A DNA stretch of 64,000 bases from Linanthus parryae (GCA_023055425.1 JALGPY010000003.1:22689001-22753000); one strand, 5' to 3'; positions 33,590 through 46,662 are shown, counted from the stretch's first letter. Notes: generated from the sequence alone by a model not told the origin. Numbers and translations are program-made.

Positions 33590-34090
33590 AGAAAACTAAT
33601 TTTACGAGTATAGTTATGCATGCACTGCCATACTTCAGTAGTGAACGATCATGCTTGTCGGTATGTTGTAGAGGTGTAATAAATGAGCCCACACCAGTGA
33701 ACCTGCACATGTCCATAGGGTTTCAACAGGTTGAAACCCACCTGTATAAATAAATGGGTGAGACTGAGAACCACCCGTTTAGAACTATACTTAAACACGT
33801 GGGTTCAAGTGGGTCATTAAACCCATCTACGCCAAAACTTAAAGGGTAAAATACACTGACCACCCCTGAGTTTAGGACTAACTCCATCCCGCTACCTTGT
33901 GTTTTGGAAAAATACACTCCGCACTTTTTTTGGATGGATGTAAACAGCTGACTAACAACACTACGAAAAAGACCATTTTACCCGCTACCATGTTCTTCTT
34001 CTCAGATATCCAAGAGAAGGGAAAGCATTGTTCAAGATCTTCCACACGATTATAATAATCTTCTTGGGGACCTTCGGGTTCCACAACTTC
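33590..34090. other. Transposon-like spacer between two LINEs
   Basis: No gene. 33,667-33,837 starts TAGAGGTG and carries repeated GGGTTTCAA/GTGGGTT motifs, like the repeat at 2630-2953. 33,840-33,930 (AAAATACACTGACCACCCCTG...) resembles the end of a separate dispersed plant repeat, but I cannot place it in a family. Confidence 0.3.
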
Positions 34091-34095
34091 AACAG

Positions 34096-36501
34096 TCATT
34101 TACCGCTTTGAGGATCTGAAGTACCCTCGTTTGTGCCTTCCAGGCTCAGCCGTTGGATTATATACCCTGATTTTACTGAGTAGACGCCATTATCTGTGAA
34201 ATTCCATACAATGTTATCCATCACTGGGAATGGTGGTAACGGGATCTGCAATATTATCTCGACATCCGCCACATGGCACAGGGTTTGGACTTTCTCTATA
34301 TCCCATTGATTGTGCTCATTCATCAAAGAATTAACCTTCTGGATCTGATTAAAACTGTCAACATTAACAGGTTTAAACAGTTCAGGTCTGGGAATCCATG
34401 GGTCAGTGATTGAAGCCCTCTCTCCATCTCCGATTCTCCACCTCAATCCTTTGGTAAGGACCTTCCTTCCTTCAATAATACTTCGCCAAGCATAACTAGG
34501 GTTTCTGCCCAAATCTGCTTCAAAGAACTATTTCTGTTGGAAATACTTTGCTTTGAAGGTCCTGCTCAGTATTGAATGTGGCTTTGTGATCAATCGCCAA
34601 CCAATCTTCGCCAGCATAGCTCTATTAAAGCAAGCTAAGTCCTTAAATCCCACACCTCCTTGCGATTTCGGCTTTCTCAAACTGTTACTGTTTATCCAAT
34701 GGAGTCCTGATGGCCACCAGAACTTATTGATTACAGATTCAATCTTCTCGCACACACCTTTTGGCAGCAGAAAACAACTCATCGTATACGTTGGTAAGGC
34801 TTGTGCAACCGCCTTAATCATGATTTCTCTGCCGGCTATCGATAGGTATGAACCCTTCCAACTTTTGATTTTACTGATGATCTTTTGCACGAGGCCTGAG
34901 AATGCGCAGTTCTTGTTTCTTCCTATTGCAGTTGGAAGACCCAAGTAACGTTCGTGATCATCAACTTCTTTCACCGCACAAATTTCCGAAATCTCCTCTC
35001 TGGTCTCCTTATCAACGTTTGAAGAATAGGCTGCAGTAGATTTCTGTAGGTTGATCTTTTGTCCTGTCGCTGATTCGTAAATTTGTAAAAGATGTAATAG
35101 ATCAGTAACCTCTTCATTAGTAGCTTTAAGGAAGAAGAAACTGTCATCTGCGAAGAGCAGATGGGAAATTTTAGGACCCCCCTCGCTGCAGCAATTCCAG
35201 AAATTAATTGAGCTTCTTGGGCGACCTCCAGCGCGCTCGAAATGCCTTCACTGCAAAGTACGAAAAGGAACGGCGATAGGGGACATCCTTGGCGGATTCC
35301 CCGCCCAGGTTTAATATCTCCTTCTACTACCCCATTACGTATGATTTTGAATAGGACAGTTGGCACACAATTCATAACAATATTAACCCACTTGTCGCTG
35401 AATCCCAGTTTAATCATAACAGATTTAAGATAATTCCATTCAATACGGCCGTATGCTTTTGTTATATCGACTTTGAGAGCCACAAAACCCTTACTTCCCT
35501 TCTTTCGAGTTTTCATAGAGTGGATAATTTCAAAGGCTACTAGAACATTATCCATACTTAAACGCCCTGGGAAGTCCGCACTTTGAGCCTCAGAAATAAT
35601 TTCCGGCAACACCCTTTTAAGCCGATTCGCCAATACTTTAGTAATAAGTTTATAAACTATTTTACAAAGGCTTATCGGCCTATAACCTGCTGCCTTTCTA
35701 GACTGTTTAATCTTTGGAATAAGCGTAATCAAAGTGGTGTTCACATCCTCAATGCTTCTACCATCATTAAGTACTTGAAGACAATAAGAACATACCTCAT
35801 CGCCAATAATGCCCCACATCGATTGGTAAAAGATTGCAGAGAAACCATCGATACCCGGAGCTTTGTATGGGCCCAACTGCCAAAGTGCTTCCTCAAGCTC
35901 CGATCTAGTAAACTCCCTGTCCATAAAAGCTCGGTGACTATCGTTGATCTTCTCGGAAACACAGTCTAAAATCGGTAGCATGTCTTCATCTCCTGGGTTA
36001 CTCGACTGAAATAAATCAGAGAAGTATCGTTGAAGAGTTTATGTAATTACTCCTGGATCATCTTGCCAAACTCCCTTATCATCCTCGATACCTTGTATTG
36101 TGTTCCGTGACTTTCTAAGAGAGGAATTCTGATGGAAGTATCGAGTGTTTTGGTCCCCATGTTTTAACCAATTCACTCGAGACCTTTGTTTCCACATGTT
36201 CCTCTTTGTGAAGCCATTTATTAAGTTCTGCTTGGAGGTATCTCCTTTTAGAGAGATTAAGGGACGTTGGAGTCTCCTTCTCGATCTCACTAATCTCCTC
36301 TTTAAGCCATTTGATAATGTTACTCACGCTTCCGGTATTGAATTGAGGGACGTTGGAGTTTCTGTAATTACCCCTTTTGGGTGAAGTTGTATTGAAAAAG
36401 TAAAGATGTTCAAAGAGGTACGCGTGGAGCATGTGAGACGCACATGTAAATCTTTTTTTTGATCCAACACGCACATGTAATAAGGTAGCACACTTATTCA
36501 T
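34096..36501 (-). pseudogene. LINE ORF2 remnant: reverse transcriptase
   Basis: The minus strand gives, in order, [21 protein letters not shown] (near 36,180), LGPYKAPGIDGFSAIFYQ, the RT core (YRPISLCKIVYKLITKVLANRL, GFVALKVDITKAYGRIEW, GRGIRQGCPLSPFLF), a frameshift at the FADD catalytic box near 35,140, then YLGLPTAIGRNK and GREIMIKAVAQALPTYTMSCF, and a final piece ending GVYSVKSGY. The endonuclease part is missing on the right, and zf-RVT and RNase H are missing on the left. Frameshifts at about 36,040, 35,150 and 34,520 make it non-functional. Its first 400 bases are shared with copy A. Confidence 0.85.
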
Positions 36502-37206
36502 AAATTGAGCTATCCTGTATCAAAATGAGTTTCATTTTCATCCAGAAGTCCAATTGAACTACGAAAGTAATAGACCAGGATATGTTGAACCAAGCAGCCC
36601 ATTTAGTGCATGTTTGGCATCCCTGTTTTTAATCAAATTTGATTAAAAACAGGGTTATTTTTTTAAACCCATTTGGTACACCTGTTTTTTTGTCTGTTTA
36701 AAAACAAAAAACATGCTGAAAAACAGCTGTTTAAAAAAACAGCAAATGTGGTATTTTTTTTTTGTGTTTTTTTCATACTATTGGTGTTGAAAGACATTTC
36801 AACTATGATTTGATGCAACAAATATCAAATATATGTCGGTATTGTACGTAAAAATGACATTTAAGCAAATTAACATTGAAATTTAGTAATGTTGCTAAAC
36901 GTGTTTTGATTTTAAACACTGTTTATAAACGGATATCAAACAGTTTTTTGATCTGTTTTTAAACGTATTTTTTCGGTACGTTTTTTTTCCACTGTTTTCC
37001 TTGTTTTTAAACGGATACCAAACAAGCTCTTATAGTTTATTTAGAAAAATTATTCTTTACATAATTGTATCTTATTAAAGCAATTTGTTTTCAATAGCAC
37101 CGTTAAAATAAAGAATGATGACTGGAGTTGAATTATGAAGTACCATGTGACTTGTTTTCTGAGTGAAGAGTACTACTCCTATGTGACTTTTAATTAGTGA
37201 TACTAT

Positions 37207-37639
37207 GGGTGGGTTTGGTGTGGACTTTTTGGATTTTAAACTGTCTTTTAAGATGGTGTGAAAAAAACCTGTGACGCAAAAGATCAAGAAAAAAGATGTA
37301 TGAGTTTGGTAAAAAAAGTTAGTCCTGTTAAAAAGTTAGTGATGTGACAGTTTTGTTGTTTAGTGAAAGTTACTACTATACCCTTGTAACTAACAAAAAA
37401 AATTATATTATAACTGAGGAATGAGGACAATATTGTCATTTTAATGTTTTGAGGAAAAAAGACACAAAAATCTCCCCATTCCCAACTTTTTTCTTCCACC
37501 AACTCAACACTACTAATCTAAAATCCAAAATCCAGAATTGACTCAAAAAAGCTCACACCAAACCTTAAGAAAAAGTCCAAAAAGCCAAAAGATGGATTTT
37601 GGATTAAAATCCACCAAAAATGTCACACCAAACCCACCC
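37207..37639. mobile_element. MITE with GGGTGGGTTTGGTGTG inverted ends
   Basis: The 433-bp insert begins GGGTGGGTTTGGTGTGGAC and ends with the reverse complement of GGGTGGGTTTGGTGTGAC. It is flanked by TAT on both sides and is absent from copy A. Such G-rich ends and a 3-bp target duplication fit PIF/Harbinger-type MITEs, although TAT is not the classic TTA/TAA. It has no coding capacity. Confidence 0.7.
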
Positions 37640-38576
37640 TATGAGAGACGTGTTTTTTTCTTCTAGGCAAACACGGAATCAAAATCTTTTCTTGACCCAA
37701 TACATGTACAGCCCAAATGAGGTGTCTTCATAACAAAAAACTTGAGAAAGTTGGAGGCCCTGTTTTACAAATAAATGAGCTCCATTATTGAGCCGTTGCG
37801 TGTAGTCACCAGACTTCACCATGGTACTAGTACTAACTCGACCAGACTTCACCATGGTAACAACTTCCGAGACGTGACCAGTTTCCAAGTGAGAGGTCTT
37901 TTCCTCTTCTCATTCATTCACAGCTTTAAAAGATTTGGAATTGGAACTCTCAATCTTCTCCATTATTAGTACTGCACTATAGTCCGTCTAAACCCATTCT
38001 CCACAGCTACTTTTGATTGAATCCTCCATTCGATCTACTGCCGTGAGTTCTCTGCTTTGATGAAAGCAGAATAGCCCTTCCGTCCGTCCATGGCCAAGAC
38101 ACCACCACCAAAAACAACCGATTACATAGATTCAGGGGTTTTGTGAGGTACGATATTGGTTTCATATATTTTTTCTTTCTTCTCTTACGCCAATCACATA
38201 ACTTGCCTCATCTTGTTTAGGGTTTAGTTTAGTTTCAAATGGGCTGTCCTCCACGCTTTTGGGGATCTTTTGTTTCTGTTTATGATGTGTTTATAGTTAT
38301 ACTCATTCACTTATCTTTTTGCAGATGGATTCAACAGTGGTTTCTATGTATAATGATGAAGTTGCGTCTCCTCTACTCTGGTCTCCAAGATTTTTAGGTA
38401 AATTCCCATTTTCATTACTATTAACTGGTTAATGTCAATCCATATGCCATGTTCAATTCCTTGAATTCCCACTGATTAAAAGTTTATTTATGAGTTTCAT
38501 GTCTTCCAAATTGGCAATTGTTGGTGGTGGTACTTAAATGACTATTGAAGTCTTCAGCTGATTCATGTCAATGATT

Positions 38577-38601
38577 CCCCCCCCCCCCCCCCCCCCCCCC
38601 C
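38577..38601 (+). repeat. 25-base C homopolymer
   Basis: An uninterrupted run of 25 C within an intron of copy B. The stretch is absent from A. Such runs are prone to slippage and to sequencing error, so the true length may differ. Confidence 0.8.
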
Positions 38602-39584
38602 GTCCCGTTATTCTTGGAATATTGGTTGATTATTTATTTTAATTTGATTTTGATTTTTTTTTGGAAAAAGCTACAAAGGTTGATGTAATTGAATATCCTA
38701 TTGCGCCACTTCGAATTTAATATACATGTAAACCAAGATCACCATGTGCGTAAAACAATTTTGATTTGTGTCATGTTATTGATATATTTACTAGTCATAG
38801 AAGACATTTAATCAGATGTCACATTTCTTCGGAATGAAAGCAATAAGATTGAGAATAATGCTCATCCATTTGTGACTTTTATGTATTGATTTCTTCTACT
38901 GTATTTGTATATGTCCACGCAGATTGATTATTTTTTCTTTTATTTATTTGTACTAGATAAAATGTGCTCCAAGGTGTACACTAGAAGAAAACGTGCAGTT
39001 GCTAGAAGACGTGATGCGACATCTCTAGCATGCAGCTGTGGTAATATATTATTTATCTATGGTATTTATTAATCGATAAGTAGATAATCTTGCCAAACGA
39101 ATATCTTCTCCTAGTCCCAAGACTATGCACTTATAGAGCTTTGGCTGTATATATCTATATTGATAGTTTTTTTTGTGAAATATCTAATTTTCTTTCTCCC
39201 CCCTTTTCCAATATTGGAAAATGCAGCTCAACCAATGCAGAATCGGGAGTGAGAGATGAGGCTGGGGGTAAGATTTGTTTTATTGATTTCTATGTGTTGT
39301 ATATGTCCACTCATGGATTCTAGGAAGCACGTATACTCCAAGGAGTCTGCTGTCCCCGTCTTGCCCCGTCCTGTCCCCCTCTTTGTATGACTCTTAATTA
39401 TCTTGTCTGTGTCGCTGTGACATGGTTGTGATTTGTGAACTTGTTAGTTATTTATTTGAACCTATTTATGTTTTAATTGAATAGGTATTTCTGTTAACGT
39501 ACATATTTATGTGTCATAACATTAGAAAACATTTGTAGAAATTAGAATTATATACATATATATATATAAATTACATATCTAAAA

Positions 39585-39670
39585 TTGCCGTTCCCCCGGC
39601 GTCTCTTCTTCCCAAATTTTATTAAAATTGCCGTTCCTGCGTCCCTGTTTCGTCTTGCTCCAGCCCCCGT
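39585..39670. repeat. Dispersed CCGTT-rich repeat in copy B
   Basis: Two CCGTTCC-type units and the end CGTTTTGGTGCTATGTA match, in reverse complement, the stretch 56,545-56,640. This is a dispersed repeat found twice in the window, with no coding capacity. Confidence 0.45.
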
Positions 39671-42600
39671 TTTGGTGCTATGTATATATTTCTTTGTGTG
39701 TGTGTGTGTTGGGTGGGGGGGGGGGAGTCTAAGGGGTATAAAGAGACTCTGTCAACGTAAAGGAGGGTCGAGTTAGTTTGACACCCAACATAAAAATTTG
39801 TCACTACCTATGATGATGGATGAAAATAATTCAGCTGGGGCGTTCCATACTTGTGAAGCGCTGCACCGGTCACAAGATGTAGTGATAAATAGGCAAGGGC
39901 AAGCTAGTGCCTTGCTTGGAATCGACGTGCTACATTGGACAACATGTGTAGTGATAAATATGCAAGGGCAAGCTTGGGCGTCCCCGTTGAACTAGAAAGA
40001 ACTGGTTTTAAGGTATGATATTCAAGTAAAGATAGACGTAGAAACGGTGTAGGTACTGTTGTCAAAATGATTACGATATGGCTTGGTATGCAAAGGCAAT
40101 GCCATGGTGGGGTAAGTCGAATAAATCATACCATATATGACAAGTAAATTTGAGCACAATATTCTATTCCATCCTCTTCGGTCTTTTTTGTAATTAATAT
40201 GATATAACTTGGTATATAATGGAAGTATGACTTTTCTGTAGACTTTCAAGGCTGGTTACTGAGCATGTGTATCTCTACCGATTTGATAACTTTAACAGTT
40301 TTGTTGCCTTTGCTATGTAAAATGAGTTTCCTTTGTCTGATTAGTGTAATTATACATTTATATTTTTACATTACTTAGGACCAGAGTGTTGCGAAGGAAA
40401 TAATCATGATGAAGACCTTCTATCAAGAGAATTGATCACACAAAATGGTAAAGTACTTTTCCCCAAGTCACTGAATTTACTATATAGCCCGATTAGTGTA
40501 ATTAAATTATAAATCATTTTTTTAATCCGAATGTTCGTGTAAATATTGGTAGTCCTTATGAAACCGTGATGGAGATGCATGTCCGTAAGACTGATCAAAC
40601 TTTAATCCGAATGTTCGATCAATCAAAGTATATCCAAATCCCAAAGCATTGCAGCGAGACAAGATAGATCAGTTTACGCTGAGAAAATTGTAGTCCATAA
40701 TGAATTACGTACCTCTACAATTTTATTCAAAGTTCTAGTTTCTAGCTTCTGGTTTGTTTCGAACATCTAGATATACTTTGTTTATATGCTTCTTCTTCTA
40801 CAAATCCTGTGGTTGACTGACGGTTTGTTAAGTGTTCTTCTGAAATTTAAAAATGGTCCTAATTTATTGAAAATGTTGCTAATTTTTGAGAAAAAGAGCG
40901 GCTGAATATGACATTGTTTATGTGAAGAAGACAAAACACATGCTGTTGATTGACACAGTTGGTGAGTAAGAAATGGCATTGGGTTGCTGACAATGCTGTT
41001 GTTTCTTTAAAAGGGGGCTAATAAACTAATCCTACTAGTGTGCTTCTTTCATAAAAATTGCAGGAGTGTGGTTTTGGTTTCTCTCTGTCTCTCTCTTATT
41101 TATATATGTATTAATAAACTCTGAGATTTTTAAGAATAGAAGTGGCAGACTTAGATATTGGTCTCAATTCCCCAATCTTGGTTCTTGAATTCGTCAAAAT
41201 CAACCACAAGTGGCATAAAAACTGTTACGGTTCTGGGATTGTTATTCCCCTCAAATTTGCATATGCTTTTTCTGTGCTTTTGCGACTTTAGATGCCATTG
41301 TTCTTTCATTTTTCTTCTTTGAATATTGATCAATTTTTCTCTTCTCTTTTATGAGCAGAGGGGGGTTTGAGTTTCAACGAATATTTGCACTCCAGTTCTA
41401 AATCAGCCGCAAAAAAAGGGGACTAAAGGTAGTTCCTCTTAATTTGTTTCCTCTTGTTTGATGGTTGCTAATAGTTGGAATTTACTGTTTTAAGTTTGGA
41501 CTTTTGACCATCATAAATTTTTGAAGAACAAATAACCCCGTTATTTTTGTGGGGATTTCTTCACAAATTGATTTCCTTGACAGGAGCTCTAAGTTTAGAA
41601 GACTTACCGTTGGCTGCACGTGAGTTGGGAAGAGAAGGGATCTTAAATCCATCGACAAAAATGGACCACGTGAAGGAAAAAAGATAACGATCAAGGGATT
41701 GAGACGTGTAAAAGAGAAAGAAAACAAAATAGTGAAGGGAAAAGAACAGAGATATGCAGAAGCAGGTAATACATCTTTGGTTGTTCATAATTACTCTTCT
41801 ACTGGTAATCTTTATTTCTTGCTACTTAGTAAGTGAACCTATATTAAAAGCACAAACCTTCCATTTTTATTTCAAGGTGCAGCCTTAGTAATAGTGTTTG
41901 AAATTATTTTTAGTTTTATACTTAGTAGTTTTAACCATAACTTATGTAAACGAAGGATGAAAACTTCTCCCTACATTTTTCTGTTGTTCTTAGTACTACC
42001 TTATCAATAATTGATGTAGTTTAGTTGTGCCATACTTTCTGCTGCTGTCTTCTGCAAATTAAGAGTTCATCAGCCTGTTCTTGCGACTTTTGTTTACCAG
42101 CAAAGGCAACTAACTTCGAAAGATATTAAATCATTAGAGATACACATGTGAATCCACGCACTTGAGTAAGTTGCAGAGAACTGAAAGTAGTGGTGTGTGT
42201 TCTGTTTTTCTAACCTGTGTGGGTAACATTGGAAATGTAGCAGTAATGCTGAACTTGTTTGAACAAATTGTGCCTAACATTTCCCAACCCAATTGGTTCG
42301 GGTTGGAGAATGTTCTATCCAAACCCATACTATTTTCTTAAACCCATGCTAAACCGCAACTATCTACCCGGTCTGATTCATCATATTGGGTTGATAAATC
42401 TGTAACTTTTTGTTTGGCAAAAAATGCAATTGGTTAAATGGTTGCTGAACTCAGACCGGTTTTGGGCAGCCAGTTCTTGCGACTTTTGTTTGCCAGGAAA
42501 AGAAAATTTTGATGCATGATGACGGAGCACATTGGTGTACTGGTAGTTAAAAAATTTTAATTGTTCATTTATTAGTGTAGGTTCATGCAGATTCAAATTT

Positions 42601-43484
42601 ATCCCGTCTGTTCCTTGCCAATTTGGTGATCATAAACAAAGTTTTGACATTTGGGTATATCAGAAAAGATATGAATGCATAGCTCAAATCTGCATTTTCA
42701 TACCAATACATCTCGTCGTCGCAATTGTCAAACATAAAGTTTGTACTTTCATTTGTAACGGTTAATTCGTATATTGTTTTTGTTTGTTGTATATTTCAGC
42801 TTTATTAACTGTGATGCTAATTAATTGTTTTTGTTATCCATTGGAAATGTAACAGTGATGCTAAACTGTTTTTGTTTGTTATATATTTCAGGTTTACGAA
42901 ACTTGGAGAACATGTTCACTACGAAATTGCATCATGAAGGTTATGTGCAACACACTCCCAGAGTTGTATACAAGGAAGCAGATCAGAGGATAACAAGGAA
43001 ATAGATTTAAATCTAGATTGAGAAGAAACGTACTATCATGTGAAAATGCATTTAGCATCTTTCAAATTTTGCGAAAAGCATTCCAGCTTCAGCTGAAATC
43101 CAATTAGTTGCTTCATATTTATTTCTTACTCTTAAGGTCGTGGAATTCTGTTGTCAAACAATGTAATTTGTATTTTCTTCAAACAACCATTTGAGGTCAC
43201 AATTCCTTATGTCTAACTCTAGCAATCCTCGACATTCTTTGGCAAACATTGTTCTTACAAGGAGCCGCAGTACGTTCATATGTTGGTATAGTTTAGTCTC
43301 GGGCAAAAAACAATATACGACTTATTCAGTAAATTATGTCATTCATTGCACCCAGTTCTGAAAAAAATATAATCTTTTAGCAGAAAAGTAAGATTAAAAC
43401 AGAGGAAAGCTCAATCGTTGCATGAAGCTGAGAGAGGGGCGCTGAGAGAGGTTTGTTTTATATTTATATTAAAATGTGGATTGA

Positions 43485-43575
43485 ACAACACTATAGCATG
43501 GTTGGTACAGCTGAAAGAGGCTTGGTTAACACCACCGTGTGACTGAGTTTGATTCTCACTGTGGCCACTATTTTT
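43485..43575 (+). repeat. tRNA-derived SINE-like head
   Basis: TAGCATGGTTGG at 43494-43505 resembles a pol III A box, and GAGTTTGATTCTCACT at 43545-43560 resembles a B box, at tRNA-like spacing. No tRNA cloverleaf is complete. The GGTT/ACCGGT-rich stretch that follows (43,575-43,740, many ACCGGT palindromes) may be its body or a separate repeat. Confidence 0.4.
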
Positions 43576-44009
43576 CAGGATTATCGAGAACCGACCGGTC
43601 CGCTGGTTGGGGCGTAAACTGTCCAATTATTTACCCGGTTTGACCGATCCTCTGCATATGCGGTCCGAAGGTTGAACCGGACCGGTCAAGTACCGGTTCA
43701 CCGGTCTAACTGGTCGAACCGTCCGGTCTGGTTCGGTTTTTAAACTATGAACCTAACCCCCTAAAATTTAGACTGAGGCAAAATCGAATCGAGGCTAAAT
43801 CGAACCGTCGAGATTTGTATTTTTTCTCCACAAAAAGAATGGAACTGTTTGCATCCCTAGCTACATGTGGTGGAAACTGAAGTTTCCTATTTGATCAGCT
43901 TAGCTGCAAAATAAAGACTGCAGAAAACTAATCCCGGAGGAGTGGAACTCTTAGCTAGAGAGGATTTTGCCGGTTAAACTGAATTGTCTCTCTTTGGCCT
44001 TTCAAAAGT

Positions 44010-44503
44010 GAGAAAAAGACAACTTTTTGGAACGTGAGAAATATACTGAAGGATATACGAGAAATCTAGACAAGACTCCAAATCAGCAACCGACTGAAGA
44101 AATTGAGGAATAAATACATCGATATAAGTAGGAGTTCAATAAGTTGCTACAACAGATGAGTGGATTTGGTTACAGCGTTCTCGAGTGCAGTGGTTGAAGC
44201 TGGGTGACAAAAATACCAGCTTTTTCATCGCAAAGCTACAATTCAGAAAGCCAGGAATACCATCAGAGGTTTGTTTGACAGTCGGGGGAATGACAAAAGA
44301 AGAACCACGACATCATCACCCTACTAGAAGGACACTTTCAGAGCCTCTCTGGTTCGGACAACACCACCGCCGGAAGTATGGAGGAGATGGTAACCCATGT
44401 CTCCATAACCGTGGCTGTGGAGGATGTGGCAGTAGTAGAAAAGCCTTTCACGGCACTAGAAGCTAAGTAAGGATTGGACCAAATATGGCCCTTAAAGACA
44501 TCG
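44010..44503 (+). pseudogene. LINE ORF2 fragment left of solo LTR
   Basis: The plus strand reads EWIWLQRSRVQWLKLGDKN (near 44,160-44,215) and TSFFI, then with shifts HRKATIQKARNTIRGLFD, and a piece like FTALEAK and MALKD just before the LTR. This matches the start of the LINE reverse transcriptase region. The frame resumes right of the LTR at 51,470 (DGYSAVFYQKNWQVL). Degenerate. Confidence 0.7.
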
Positions 44504-46662
44504 TGTAATACCCCGTATTTTAGTTGGGGATTATTTAGTGATTTCGTAATATAAATGAGAATTTTAAGAAATTTATATTTCAAACTTGTTCTTGACTTAT
44601 TATTGATTTCATAGTATACTGGTGTCATTTGACATTTACGATAATCTAGAACTTCATTTCGAGTTATTTTGTAGTTTTGGAAAGTTGTGTAATACTATAC
44701 GAAAATTATTGCGTATATTTGGAACTTCTTTGTAGTTGTTTAAAAAGATGGGTCGTGACATTTATATACGTAATATATTATTTTGGATTGCTTGGTCAAT
44801 TTTGTAGTTCATATAAGTTAGCTTTTATGTGTTATATATTAATTGAAAATTATATCTTCACCCCTCAACTTTTAGCTCTCACATTTCATCCGCAACTAGC
44901 CATTCATCTCTTGATTATTTGTACTCAAGCCCCTCTTCACTTATTTGGTCAACTCTATTAAATTGAAAGAGACCATCATACTAGCTACATTTCTATTTAC
45001 ATTCATTCCATACCTACATTCCTCCCTCAACAACTCTCACATACATCCATCACATATCTTCTATTTATCATCATGCTCTAGCTTTCTCACACTCATTTTT
45101 GCATCTTTCTTCCCTTCAAGAACACACATACTAGTTCTTTTCTCTCTCTCAAAACTCCACGCCCGTTTTTGGGTGTTGACTTCACAAAAAATTCATCAAA
45201 ACTCATTTTATGGTCTCCAAATCATGGAAAACTTAATTCCTACCTTATTATCATCATGGAGGGGCGTTATACCACCATTCTACTCATGGATTGAAGCCCA
45301 ATTTCACCATTTTCCTCACAATTTCTTGAATCTTGGGGTAAATCTTCCTTCTAGTCTTGAATTCATACATGCATGTTCATGTTTTTCTTTGATTGATGAT
45401 ATTTCATCTAAGATTTCTTCCTTTCCATGCTTGATTCTTCATTTTCATGGTTTGAGCAAGAGTTAAACTGCAAAATCTATATATACTATTTGAGAACCCC
45501 CATCTCAAACTTGGCATGAGAAAATGCCACGTGGAAATTATTATTATTTAATGTAAAAAAGATTAATTCAAGTTTAAATTTAAATCACATCTTCATAGTT
45601 TAAACTAAAAATGAAAATTTTGGCTCCTTCAATTTTGAACTGGAATGAAAAAACCTGGCGCGAATTTGAAAATTTAATTTAGTTGTTTAAAGAAATGGTA
45701 TAAAATAAAAAGTATCAATTAGTGGAGCGTTGATTACGGCAGAATTAACCAAAAATGGGCATTGAATGAATACTAAGATGGTAACGGTAATATAAATTTT
45801 TTTCATAGGCAATAGGGGAATAGGAAACTTCGTTTCATGAAAATATATAATTTTTTTCTTCCTTCCTACACTGAAAACAAACTCAGTCAATAGAATAATA
45901 CAACCCACGAAGGGACGCCAGCGATCTAACGACGGTGATAAGTCAGGTATTGATTTCTTTCTTCCTACACTCGAAACAAACTCTGTCATGGTTGATTGCT
46001 AAACTTTTGATACAACATCACGTCCCTATTTCTAATGGTTTGTTTGGCGTTGAATGAATTATAGCACTTTATTAGTAAAACCCAGTTTATATGGGATGGG
46101 AAAATGTGCAAGTGATTTCCATATTCACCTGTTTCACAATCCCGTATCACAAAATAGAGGCATAGAGCAAAGCACATTGGCAATAAATTTTGCGTAAACA
46201 GAGATCGAAGAAGGGAAAACGTGGAAACACTTCATGTTGTTTCAGCACATCAAGTTGAAATTCCACCTAAACCTCTCATGAAGTTGAGGTAAGTGCAAGG
46301 ACAAAGGAGTAAACCCAATTTCTTTCCCAAAATTAATCAAGTATGAGCCTCCTCTTCTTCTTCTAGAAATTTAGTAAACTCAGTTTTCAATTTACTCAAC
46401 CATGGCTGATCTGCAGGAGTGTTGTATCGTACTCTGGGCAGGGTCACTTTTTTTTTTTGGGCGAGGGTCATGGGGTGGTCACCTCTTCCCTTTCATTATG
46501 TATAAGATTGCAATAATTTATATGTCTTCTCTTGCAATTCGGTTAATAGTGTAATTGTATTGTTATTATTTTTTGGAATAAAAAAATTTTGTGTTTGGTG
46601 TTTTGTTATTATTTTTTGTCCAGTAATTCTCTTACCCACTATATTCTCTTTTTTTCCCAGTC

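Larger units (their letters stand above)
38325..43004 (+). pseudogene. Unrecognised multi-exon gene, copy B (partly intact)
   Basis: I do not recognise it. Exons with phase-1 GT-AG borders: 38325-38397 (starts ATG; MDSTVVSMYNDEVASPLLW), 38957-39040 (KVYTRRKRAVARRRDATS, basic), 39241-39267, 40379-40447 (GNNHDEDLLSRELITQN), about 40885-40961 (DIVYVKKTKHMLLIDTV), 41359-41428, 41584-41765 (SLEDLPLAARELGREG) and 42892-43004 (LENMFTTKLHHEGY, stop TAG). The basic, charged peptide suggests a nuclear protein, but that is only inference. Damage: the exon matching A 8246-8436 has lost its 5' half and its stop codon, 41359-41428 contains an in-frame stop, and 41584-41765 is one base short. Part may still be transcribed. 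It could be two adjacent genes. Confidence 0.4.
36100..43446. repeat. Segmental duplication, copy B
   Basis: Second copy of 3311-11286, same orientation, about 33 kb away. Most of the intervening DNA is transposons, so the copies may once have been adjacent. It contains insertions absent from A: a 433-bp MITE at 37,207-37,639, about 200 bp near 36,520-36,740, and 38,064-38,800, which includes the first coding exon of the shared gene (so A probably lost it). Confidence 0.85.

Noticed and set aside
44677..45466. Two plus-strand frames of 94 and 173 codons
   Set aside because: They lie in an LTR, are low-complexity (Ser, His, Leu, Phe rich) and have no domain.
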